NCBI GenBank assembly: GCA_904380375.1
Contig: CAJFID010000008.1
Location: 1-64,000, forward strand
Origin: Avimonas intestinalis
GTDB taxonomy: Bacteria; Bacillota; Clostridia; Oscillospirales; Acutalibacteraceae
Length of the DNA: 64,000 bases
Direction: 5' to 3'
Below, in pieces: positions 41,816 through 49,480 of the stretch. The position numbers and the translations under genes were made by a program. The notes beneath the pieces were generated by a model. That model worked only from the letters and a program-made list of their open reading frames with translations, did no database searches and had not been told where the DNA came from. How positions within the stretch are numbered: the stretch's first letter is position 1; each line of letters opens with the position of its first letter.

Positions 41816-42598
41816 ATGGAGGCACTGGAAAGGAAATGGACCTTCAACACGGCGGCGGAGGAATTTGACCGGCAGAGGCCGGCCTACCTGCCCGCCCTCT
41901 ACCGCGACCTGTTCGCCTACCAGCCGGTCGGCCCGTCCAGCAGCGCGCTCGAAATCGGCATTGGGACGGGGCAGGCGACCCTGCCCGTGCTGCAGACCGG
42001 GTGCCGGGTCACGGCGGTGGAGCTGGGGGACAAGCTGGCGGCCATCGCCCGCCGGAAGTTCCGCGGCTTCCCGGATTTCACGGTCTATACAGGGGCGTTT
42101 GAGGACTATCCCGGCAAAGCCGGGGCCTTTGACCTGGCCTATTCGGCCGCCGCCTTCCACTGGATCCCCGAGGAGGTCGGGTACCCCAAGGTGTGGAAGC
42201 TGCTCCGGCCCGGCGGCGCTTTCGCCCGCCTTGCCTTCCATTCGGAATACCGCCTGCCAGGGCAGGAGGCCCTGTTTGACGATATCCAGGCGGTCTACGC
42301 GGTGTATATGCCAGGCTCCAAGCCGTTGCCCCGCTATACGGAGGAGGACGCGGCCGCCCGGTCGGCAATCGCGGAGAAATACGGCTTTGTCGACACGGCC
42401 TTCCGGCTGCATGAGACGGAGAAAACCCTTACCGCGGAGGAATACGCCGCTAAGCTCGCGGTCCAAAGCGACAAGCTGGCGCTGGACGCCGACACGCGCC
42501 GGAAATTCCTGGCGGGGATCCGGGCGGCGGTGGAGCGCCGCGGCGGGCGGATTACCCTCCAGATCCTGTGGGAGCTGAACCTGGCGCGGAAGCCCTGA
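41816..42598 (+). CDS. Class I SAM-dependent methyltransferase
   Basis: The 260-aa protein shows FNTAAEEFDRQRPAYLPALY (typical N-terminus), SAM motif I ALEIGIGTGQATLPVL, motif II VTAVELGDKLAAIA, FDLAYSAAAFHWIPEE (motif IV) and LLRPGGAFARLAFHSEY. It belongs to the UbiE/trans-aconitate-methyltransferase-like group. The substrate is unknown. The start at 41816 has AAGGAGGG 5 bases before it. It is transcribed alone from a consensus promoter to a strong terminator, and converges on the MerR gene. Confidence 0.92.
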   Translation: MEALERKWTFNTAAEEFDRQRPAYLPALYRDLFAYQPVGPSSSALEIGIGTGQATLPVLQTGCRVTAVELGDKLAAIARRKFRGFPDFTVYTGAFEDYPGKAGAFDLAYSAAAFHWIPEEVGYPKVWKLLRPGGAFARLAFHSEYRLPGQEALFDDIQAVYAVYMPGSKPLPRYTEEDAAARSAIAEKYGFVDTAFRLHETEKTLTAEEYAAKLAVQSDKLALDADTRRKFLAGIRAAVERRGGRITLQILWELNLARKP

Positions 42599-42613
42599 GG
42601 CCTCCCGCAAAGC

Positions 42614-42654
42614 GCAGGGCCCCGGTTCATAAGAACCGGGGCCCTGCATTTTTT
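42614..42654 (+). terminator. Terminator of the methyltransferase gene
   Basis: A 15-bp perfect stem (42614-42628 with 42633-42647), loop ATAA, then A and six or more T. Confidence 0.92.
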
Positions 42655-42787
42655 GCCCGCCGCGGGGCTTCAAGGGGGCGCGGTGGCCCGCAGAGAGGAC
42701 CCCGCGCTTAGGAAAAGGAGCTTTCAAGGGAGTTCCCGGAAAAATCCCGGGGAAGGGGGCCGGGGGGACACAAACACCGCTGGCGCC

Positions 42788-45490
42788 TTATCTCTCCGGC
42801 AGGTTTTCTTGCAGCAGGCGCACTACCTCGTCCATACACGCCGCCAGCCGCTGCAGGATGGCGGTGATCCGGGCGCGCCGGGCGGGATCCTGCAAAGCGG
42901 CCAGGCTGACGTTAAAGCCGCCGTCTGCCGCCTCAAGGCTGTCGGGCAGCGCGCCCTGCTGCCGGAGGATTTCCTCGGCCAAGGGGTTATACGGATCGGA
43001 GGTCCACAGCAGGCCGGTCATCGAATACTGGCGGGAAACCTGCTCCAGGAAGGCAAGGTCGGGGTTGAGCTCCATCGCCTTGCGCAGGAAGCTCTGGCAG
43101 CCGCCGCTGTTGGTGGCGATGCAGCAGACATAGCAGGTGTACATCTTCCATTTGTCAAATCCCTCGGGGGTCATGCCGTCAAACTGCCCGCCATTAATGT
43201 CGTCGATCCAGGCGCGCAGGGCGGCCGCCCCAAAGAAGTAGCCGTTGGTTTGGCAGGTCAGCTGCGCCGCCAGGCTTTGGATGCGCTGGCGGTAGATGGC
43301 CGCGAGCGGCTTGCGTTCCTGCTTTTCGCCCACGAAAATCCAGGCGTTCTGCGGCGCGGCCCCCTCCGCGTCCTCCCGGCCGATGGCGTCGTCCAGCGGG
43401 AGGCGCTGCGGCTCCGCCTGGTTGCCGGCAACGTACAGCAGGGTCTCCCCCCAGTCCTCGTAGCCGACGCAGACAGAATGGGGCTGGCCGGGGCGGTAGA
43501 GGATGACCGGGACGCCCCGGTCGATATACGCGGTCAGGTACAGCCGGTAGGCGTCGCGGTTTTCCCGCAGCTCCCGGCTGCCGGCGAAGGTGCAGGCATA
43601 GCCGCAGGCGGCAAACAGCCTTTCCGCATAGTCCTTCGGGTTGCCGAAATGGAGCAGGCAGTCGCTGGCGCTGTCAAAGAAAGCGTCGTTGTGCGGGTAG
43701 ATGTAGAAAGGGGTGAAATTGTCGCCGGTCAGGCCCGCGAAGAACCAGTAATCGTAGTCCGGCTCCCCAAGGCATTCCATCACATAGCCCGCGCAGCCGT
43801 TGAACCAATAGTTCTCGCCGTATTCGTCGTGTACGAGCGCCCGGATGTTGGGCAGGAGGTTGTTGCTCGGCCGGCCCGCCGTGCGCAGCGCCCCCTGTGC
43901 GAGCTGGAGATTCGGGGCCGGCTGGAGCTGGGAAACGCGCACCCATTGGATCCGGCGCAGGGAGCTGCCGTTGCCGGTGACGCGGATCTCCTGCGGCGGC
44001 AGATACCGCCAGTCCGTTTCCATATAGGGCATGTCGGCGGCGCAGTAGCGCACCTCGCCGTTGAGAAGGACGGCAAAGAACCGGTCGCCGACGATCCACG
44101 ACAGCTGGTTGTACTCCCGGGGCCGGATTTTCCCCAGCCCCGGCAGGACGTGGCGGTCCCCGAAAATCGGCTGGTCAAAGGCGATCGCCTCCTGAGCGCC
44201 GTTCGGGTAATTGCCTTTGTTGACGCCGTAAGCCTGGGAGCCGTGCAGGAAGCTGAAGTCCCCCTCGTCCGCCCCGTAGCCGTAGGCGGCGTTGTCCATT
44301 TCCACCTGGAACACCGCGTCGACCCGGAAGGGCAGCCGCACCTTGACGCCGGTGGAGAGGAAATGGGAAGCAATCACCGGCGAGTAATCCCCCTCCCCCC
44401 GTTCGTTGAGGCGGTAGCTCCATGCCCATTCGGGCTCGGGCTTGAGCTGGGCGGCTGGGCACTCCGCTGTCCACAGCACGGGGCTGGCCGCTTCGATTTC
44501 GCCGGCCGGGATCCCCTGAAGCCGCCGCCCCGCTTCATACAGGGACAGGTCGGGCGCCTTTTTCCGCACGGCCAGGAACAGGCGGAGCCGCTCCCGCTTT
44601 TCGTCGGGGGAATACACGGATTCGGCCAACGTCTCGTGGCGCAGCCTCCCGTCCGCCCGGTAATCGACCTGGTAGTAGGGGCTGCCGTCAAAGCTTTGGA
44701 TCAGCCACCGGTGGGCGGCGGGGATATCCTCGTCTGCGTAAAGCCCCATGCAGGCAAAGAGACCTCCCGCGAACGCTTCCTCCTCAAAGGGGCCGTCGTT
44801 TTCCAGGGAGGGGTCCACCCGCTGAAGGAGGACGGTCTGCCCCGTCTCGTCCTGGCATTCAAACAGCGACTGCCCGCCGGGGCGGCCCGGGGCGACTCCC
44901 GCCCCGCTGAGCCAGGTCCAAAACCCCTGCTCGTCCGCCCGGCCGTCCTCCCGGCGCCGGGAGGTGATCAGGCGCATGGCGGGAAGCTCCACGATGTCGC
45001 AGGCGGGCTCCCGCGCTCCGTTCACCCGGCCGGCGATGTCGTCCAGCCTTTCGTAGGTGATCGGGACGGCGGAGTCCCGTTCCTCCCGGATATGGAGCTG
45101 CTTGCCCATCTCCTCGTATAGCAGGGGCAGCGCGGAGATTTTGGTGATGCCGTTTTTCACCATGGTTTGGAGGAAGGCGTCAATAACCTGCTTGAGTTCC
45201 GACAGGGCGGTGACCTCCCGGTCGATGGCGTGAAGGCGGTCGACAAACACCTGGACGACGACGCGCATGTCCTGGCTTTCGTAGATGTGCAGGATGTCCT
45301 TGATCGGGATCTGCATTTTGCGCAGCACCAGGATCTGCTGGAGCCGTTCCACGTTTTCTTCATCATAATAGCGGTACGCTTCGCCGTCCGGGCGGATGCT
45401 TTGGAGCAGGCCCACCTGTTCGTAATACCGCAGGGTTCGGGATGAGATGGAAAGCTGGGCGGATAGGTCGGTGATTTTGATGATTTCCAT
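42788..45490 (-). CDS. 900-aa MerR-family regulator with GyrI-like and cysteine-peptidase-like regions
   Basis: Residues 1-75 form a MerR DNA-binding domain (IIKITDLSAQLSISSRTLRY, then YEQVGLL) and 80-115 the dimer coil. From 165 to about 310 lies a GyrI/effector-like domain (VELPAMRLITSRRREDGRAD). From about 335 to 525 is a beta-rich domain (EYNQLSWIVGDRFFAVLLNG). From 553 to 720 is a region with NGCAGYVMECLG (Cys566), RPGQPHSVCVGY (His671) and YVAGNQ (Asn690), the order of a C39/BtrH-type papain-like site. A helical, Cys-rich end follows (CYVCCIATNSGGC). Usual MerR proteins have 100-280 residues. The start has GGAGGGAAACGCC before it. The promoter shows MerR-type architecture. Confidence 0.8.
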   Translation of the reverse strand: MEIIKITDLSAQLSISSRTLRYYEQVGLLQSIRPDGEAYRYYDEENVERLQQILVLRKMQIPIKDILHIYESQDMRVVVQVFVDRLHAIDREVTALSELKQVIDAFLQTMVKNGITKISALPLLYEEMGKQLHIREERDSAVPITYERLDDIAGRVNGAREPACDIVELPAMRLITSRRREDGRADEQGFWTWLSGAGVAPGRPGGQSLFECQDETGQTVLLQRVDPSLENDGPFEEEAFAGGLFACMGLYADEDIPAAHRWLIQSFDGSPYYQVDYRADGRLRHETLAESVYSPDEKRERLRLFLAVRKKAPDLSLYEAGRRLQGIPAGEIEAASPVLWTAECPAAQLKPEPEWAWSYRLNERGEGDYSPVIASHFLSTGVKVRLPFRVDAVFQVEMDNAAYGYGADEGDFSFLHGSQAYGVNKGNYPNGAQEAIAFDQPIFGDRHVLPGLGKIRPREYNQLSWIVGDRFFAVLLNGEVRYCAADMPYMETDWRYLPPQEIRVTGNGSSLRRIQWVRVSQLQPAPNLQLAQGALRTAGRPSNNLLPNIRALVHDEYGENYWFNGCAGYVMECLGEPDYDYWFFAGLTGDNFTPFYIYPHNDAFFDSASDCLLHFGNPKDYAERLFAACGYACTFAGSRELRENRDAYRLYLTAYIDRGVPVILYRPGQPHSVCVGYEDWGETLLYVAGNQAEPQRLPLDDAIGREDAEGAAPQNAWIFVGEKQERKPLAAIYRQRIQSLAAQLTCQTNGYFFGAAALRAWIDDINGGQFDGMTPEGFDKWKMYTCYVCCIATNSGGCQSFLRKAMELNPDLAFLEQVSRQYSMTGLLWTSDPYNPLAEEILRQQGALPDSLEAADGGFNVSLAALQDPARRARITAILQRLAACMDEVVRLLQENLPER

Positions 45491-45514
45491 GGCGTTTCCC
45501 TCCTTTTGGGGCTC

Positions 45515-45545
45515 ATTGTAGCACTTGACGCAACGTCAATGTCAA
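45515..45545 (-). promoter_or_regulatory. MerR-type promoter with 19-base spacer and central dyad
   Basis: On the minus strand, TTGACA (45540-45545) and TACAAT (45515-45520) are 19 bases apart, too long for normal initiation but typical of promoters that MerR proteins untwist. The spacer contains TTGACG-CAA-CGTCAA (45525-45539), a perfect dyad ending exactly at the -35 box. It controls the 900-aa MerR gene, so autoregulation is very likely. Confidence 0.85.
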
Positions 45546-45732
45546 GCGGGAATTTTTGGCCCTGATCCCGCTGCCGGATAGGGCGGCCCTGGGGGCCGGG
45601 GTGTTGGGGCCGAGAGCGCAGGAAGATTCGGGGAAATAGGAAGAAGTTCAATAAAAAGGCAGCTGGAGGGGCGTGCGATGGCGACGGGAATCGGCGTTTT
45701 CTACGATTTTGCGCCACATTTCGATACGTTTA

Positions 45733-45741
45733 TGCTATAAT
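45733..45741 (+). promoter_or_regulatory. Extended -10 promoter of the glycan/URO-D operon
   Basis: TGC-TATAAT at 45733-45741; no good -35 at 17 bases. It lies 76 bases before the first gene of the operon at 45817. Confidence 0.6.
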
Positions 45742-45816
45742 TATCGGGAGAAAAGCGACTCAGTCGCCAGTGGGCGAAAAAGGGCCGCCCGCTGCGGGAT
45801 TTACGGAGGTGGATGC

Positions 45817-46341
45817 ATGGCTAGTCCGTCAATGGGCCAGATTGCCAAGGAGCTGGGGGTGTCCAAGGGGCTGGTGTCCCTGGCGCTGTCCGGGAAATAC
45901 GGGGTCAGCGAAGAGATGCGGTCAAAGATCGTGCTGTATGCCATTCAAAACGGGTACGATTTTTCCCGCTGCCGCGGGCAAAAAAAGAGCCGCGGGGATA
46001 CGGTGGGGGTGGTTTTAAGCCAGAACGACCTGCTGGCGGAACGCTTCTGGCCGCGGATCCTCAAGGGCGTGGAGGGGGAGCTGTACAACCACGCCCTGAA
46101 GATGAAGGCGATCGTGTGGGACAAGCCGGAGGACTGCAAGCAGATCGTGCTCGATCTGGCCGTGTCGGGATACAGCGGGCTGATCATCCTGAACGAGTTT
46201 CCCCAGGCCGAGCTGGACAGTCTGGCCAAGATCAGCTTCCCCATCGTGATCGTTGACGGGAAAAAGGTGTACTTTATCTTTATCACCACGATCATGCTGC
46301 TGTTCAATTTCCTGGTCCGCAGGCGGGAGGTGTCGATGTGA
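45817..46341 (+). pseudogene. lacI-family regulator fragment fused in frame to the tail of a sugar-permease gene
   Basis: Residues 1-50 are a LacI-type HTH (MGQIAKELGVSKGLVSLALS, then GKYGVSEEMRSKI) and 60-148 the first half of a periplasmic-binding-like effector domain (SRGDTVGVVLSQND, GLIILNEFPQAE, FPIVIVDG). At about residue 149 (base 46261) the sequence changes to VYFIFITTIMLLFNFLVRRR EVSM, the last helix and basic end of a MalF-type ABC permease. The remaining effector domain, the usual solute-binding protein and most of the first permease are missing. The join keeps the frame. GGAGG stands 7 bases before the ATG at 45817. It is either a genuine deletion or an assembly join; the 174-aa product is unlikely to work as a regulator or permease. 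Confidence 0.8.
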
Positions 46342-47174
46342 CGGTACGTCGGAAAAAGAAATTCAGCGTGGGCAGAGTCCTCTGCTTTTTCCTGCTCTGC
46401 GTGCTGGCGGTCATCATGCTCTACCCGCTGTTTACCATTGTCAACATCTCCCTTAAAACCTATACCGACTATCTGAAAGACCCGCTGGGCCCGGTTATGA
46501 GCCCGACGCTCGACAATTTTGAGACGGTTTGGGACAGCATGAACGTGCTGCCCACCACGCTGAACACCCTATTGCTGACCTTCATCACCTGCGCGCTGAA
46601 CGCCGCGATCTGTATGCTGGCGGCCTTCCCGATCGGCCGGAACTACTTCCGGGGGACGAACAAGCTGTATACCTTTATCCTGGCGTCGATGTTCTTCCCG
46701 ACCAGCCTGGTCGCGACGATCAGCCTGGTCCAGTCGCTCGGGATTTACGGCACCTCCGCGGGGCTGGTCGCCGTCTGGACGGCCGGCTCCCTCCAGCTCA
46801 ATACCTTTATGCTGGTGGGCTTTGTCAAAGGGCTTCCCAGGGATTTGGACGAAGCCGCCTTTATTGACGGGTGCGGGTATTTCCGCTATCTGTTCACCAT
46901 TGCCGCCCCGCTGATGATGCCGATCATCGCCACGATCGTCGTCCTCAAGGCGATCGGCTGCTGGAACGACTTCCTGAACCCCTTTATTTACATGGGCAAC
47001 GCGGAGGTCAAGACGCTGTCCACCGGCCTGTACCTGTACATGGGGCAGTTTGCCTCAAAGTGGAACCTGCTCTCGGCCGCGATCTTCATCGTGGCGGCGC
47101 CGATGGTGGTGCTGTACATCTTTATGCAGCGCTTCATCATCGCCGGCATGACCAGCGGCGCCCTGAAGGGGTGA
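46338..47174 (+). CDS. Sugar ABC transporter permease, MalG type
   Basis: The 278-aa protein has six membrane segments and the carbohydrate-uptake permease motif EAAFIDGCGYFRYLFTIAAP (EAA loop that docks the ATPase). It starts at a GTG overlapping the previous stop (GTGA), with GGGAGG 7 bases before it. In this family two permeases and a lipoprotein binding protein work together with a shared ATPase such as MsmX. Here the partner permease survives only as the tail of the preceding fusion, and no binding protein or ATPase is in the window, so the transporter is incomplete as it stands. Confidence 0.93.
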   Translation: MTVRRKKKFSVGRVLCFFLLCVLAVIMLYPLFTIVNISLKTYTDYLKDPLGPVMSPTLDNFETVWDSMNVLPTTLNTLLLTFITCALNAAICMLAAFPIGRNYFRGTNKLYTFILASMFFPTSLVATISLVQSLGIYGTSAGLVAVWTAGSLQLNTFMLVGFVKGLPRDLDEAAFIDGCGYFRYLFTIAAPLMMPIIATIVVLKAIGCWNDFLNPFIYMGNAEVKTLSTGLYLYMGQFASKWNLLSAAIFIVAAPMVVLYIFMQRFIIAGMTSGALKG

Positions 47175-47184
47175 GGAATCCCGC

Positions 47185-48432
47185 ATGAAGGAACGGGAAG
47201 AACGCGAGGGCAAAAAGGCCAGGGGCAGGAAGCGGGGCATCATCGCATCCCTCGGGGCGGTGGGGATAGCCGCGGCTGCGCTTCTGGGCTTCTTCGCCCA
47301 CCAGCGCAGCCTGTACGGTATGGTGAAGCCGAAGCAGGCGCTCTGCGAGCGGGTGGGGGTGACCCACGCGGACGGGAAGTACCACTTGACGCAGGAGCCC
47401 TTCCTGCTGGAAGGGGCCAAGGCGCTGGAGGAGCTCGGCACCAAGGTGATCAAGCTGTGGTTCACCCGCAGCGCAAGGGAGCTGTACTCCTTTGCCTCCG
47501 ACTGGGGCGAGGACCCGGCAAACCTGGTGGAACTGGCGCAGTCGCCCTATTACGACGAAGTGTTCCGTATGCCCTTTTCCACCTATATCCTTGAAGCCTA
47601 CGAGTTTGAGGGGAAAACGGAGACCTGTTGGACGGACGGCCTGACGCCCGAGGAGAGCCGGACGGTCGAACAGCAGTTTTACGACCTGGCCTGCTATTTT
47701 TACGAGGCGTTTTCGGGGACGGGCAAGACCTTCGTCCTCCAGAATTGGGAGGGGGACAACGCTCTGGGCTCCTACGCGCTCCAGCAGGAGGACGGGCAGC
47801 TTTCCCCCGAGGGGCAGACGGCCTTTGACGGGATGGCGGCCTGGATCAACGCCCGCCAGGCGGGGGTAACCCGCGCGCGCAAGGAGCATCCGGACGCTGG
47901 CGTGGTGGTGGCCAACGCGTTTGAGGTCAACATGATTGACGTGCTGCGCGACCGGGAGAACTACGAGGGCCGGGTGCTGGCGGTGGACGCGGTGGTCCCG
48001 CAGACCAGGTGCGACCTGTATTCCCTCTCCTGCTGGGGAACCAAGGAGACGGGGCTGGAAACGGTGATCGCCGATAAGCTGCAGTATTATCAGGAAAAGG
48101 CCCCCTCGTCTGAGCTGTTCGGCTCGCAGAACCTGATGCTCGGGGAGTTCGGCTCCCCCGAAATGCTGCACAAAACCAAGACGGTTTATGACGACGAATC
48201 CTCCGAAAAGCAGAAGGAATGCGTCCGGCTCCAGCTGGAATGCGCGCTCAAAGAGGGGGTGCGGTACGCGGTGTACTGGGAGCTCTACTGCAACGAGCTG
48301 CGTGTCCCCTCCAAGGAGGGGAGCGGGGAGCTGCGCAACGAGGACTGCTCCGGCTATTGGCTGATCCGCCCGGACGGGAGTAGGACCGCGGCCTACGCGT
48401 ACCTTCAGGAATTGCTGGCGCAGCCTCAATAA
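47185..48432 (+). CDS. Membrane-anchored TIM-barrel-like protein, paralogue A (possible glycoside hydrolase)
   Basis: The 415-aa protein has a charged N-terminus, one membrane segment (about 18-38), then an extracytoplasmic domain. It is related to the protein at 53968-55191: VFRMPFSTYIL matches VFRMPFRHYIL, TGKTFVLQNWEGDN matches TGKVFLLGHWEGDW, and YWELYCN matches YWEFYSN. Two conserved glutamates, Glu189 (NWEGD) and Glu321 (LGEFGSP), sit where clan GH-A retaining glycosidases keep acid/base and nucleophile. The family is not one I can name. It lies between a sugar permease and a GH130 enzyme with gaps of 10 and 19 bases, so surface glycan cleavage is the best guess. Confidence 0.7.
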   Translation: MKEREEREGKKARGRKRGIIASLGAVGIAAAALLGFFAHQRSLYGMVKPKQALCERVGVTHADGKYHLTQEPFLLEGAKALEELGTKVIKLWFTRSARELYSFASDWGEDPANLVELAQSPYYDEVFRMPFSTYILEAYEFEGKTETCWTDGLTPEESRTVEQQFYDLACYFYEAFSGTGKTFVLQNWEGDNALGSYALQQEDGQLSPEGQTAFDGMAAWINARQAGVTRARKEHPDAGVVVANAFEVNMIDVLRDRENYEGRVLAVDAVVPQTRCDLYSLSCWGTKETGLETVIADKLQYYQEKAPSSELFGSQNLMLGEFGSPEMLHKTKTVYDDESSEKQKECVRLQLECALKEGVRYAVYWELYCNELRVPSKEGSGELRNEDCSGYWLIRPDGSRTAAYAYLQELLAQPQ

Positions 48433-48451
48433 AAGGAAAGTGAGAAACGCT

Positions 48452-49477
48452 ATGAAACTGACGAAATACGAAAATAACCCGATCCTGTCGGCCAACCCGG
48501 AAAACGATTGGGAAAGCCTCTGCGTGCTGAACCCCGCCGTATGGTACGAGCCGGCGGAGGATACCTTTTATATGCTCTACCGCGCGGCGGGCAACGATGC
48601 GACGCATTACATCCACCTGGGCCTGGCGACCTCAAAGGACGGTTTCCATTTTGAGCGGCGCAGCGACCAGCCCTTCCTTTCCCCCGATATCAACGGGCCG
48701 GACGGCGGGTGCATTGAGGATCCCCGGCTGACCAAGATGGGGGACACCTACTACATCGTTTACGCCGCCCGCACCTATGCGCCCGGCCAGTATTGGAGCG
48801 CCGACTGGAAGCCCCTGGGCGACCGGGATGTGGAAGGGGTGCATTTCGTCCAGGCCAACAACGCGGTTTCCCATCTGGCGGTGACCAAGGATTTCCGTAC
48901 GGTCAAGCGGCTGGGCCGCATCTCCGATTCCCGCTTTGACGACCGGGACGTGATCCTTTTCCCGGAACGGGTGAACGGGCAGTACGTCCGCCTTTCCCGC
49001 CCGGTGGAACGGGTCGGCCAGGAATACGGCTGCACGGTGCCGTCGATCTTCATCTCCTTCAGCGACGACCTGATGGAGTGGGGGGAGCCCCAGCTGCTGA
49101 TGACGGCGGAGGAATGGTGGCAGGACAAGAAAATGGGCGGCTCCTGCCCGCCCATCAAGACGCCGAAGGGCTGGCTCCACCTGTTCCACGGCGTCGCCTC
49201 GCGGGACGACGGCTACCGGGTCGGCGCCGCGCTGCTTGACCTGGACAACCCGGCCAAGGTGATCGGCCGCACGGCGGACTTCATTATGGAACCGGAATTC
49301 GACTATGAAACCTCCGGCTATTACAACGGCTGCGTGTTCCCCACCGGCAATGCCGTCAAGGGCGACACCCTGTACGTCTATTACGGGGCGGCGGACAAAT
49401 TTGTCTGCGCGGCCACCTGCCGGCTGTCCGAGCTGCTGGACTTTATTGTGTCAAACACCAGAAGAGGGGATAGATAG
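48452..49477 (+). CDS. GH130-family beta-mannoside phosphorylase-like enzyme
   Basis: The 341-aa protein has the five-bladed propeller pattern of GH130: YENNPILSANPENDWES, LNPAVWYEPAEDTFYMLYRA, GGCIEDPRLTKMGDTYYIVY (Asp90, the catalytic proton donor in the EDPR motif), FDDRDVILFPER and LHLFHGVASRDDGYRVGAAL. GH130 enzymes split beta-mannosidic bonds with phosphate or, in some subgroups, water. It is cytoplasmic (no signal), 19 bases after the TIM-barrel gene and 3 bases before the GH2 beta-mannosidase. The start used is the ATG at 48452; GGAAAG stands 11 bases upstream. Confidence 0.88.
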   Translation: MKLTKYENNPILSANPENDWESLCVLNPAVWYEPAEDTFYMLYRAAGNDATHYIHLGLATSKDGFHFERRSDQPFLSPDINGPDGGCIEDPRLTKMGDTYYIVYAARTYAPGQYWSADWKPLGDRDVEGVHFVQANNAVSHLAVTKDFRTVKRLGRISDSRFDDRDVILFPERVNGQYVRLSRPVERVGQEYGCTVPSIFISFSDDLMEWGEPQLLMTAEEWWQDKKMGGSCPPIKTPKGWLHLFHGVASRDDGYRVGAALLDLDNPAKVIGRTADFIMEPEFDYETSGYYNGCVFPTGNAVKGDTLYVYYGAADKFVCAATCRLSELLDFIVSNTRRGDR

Positions 49478-49480
49478 GCT

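Noticed and set aside
42653..45121. 822-codon plus-strand frame opposite the MerR gene
   Set aside because: Low-complexity antisense translation without motifs. The minus-strand frame has a MerR domain, promoter and ribosome-binding site.
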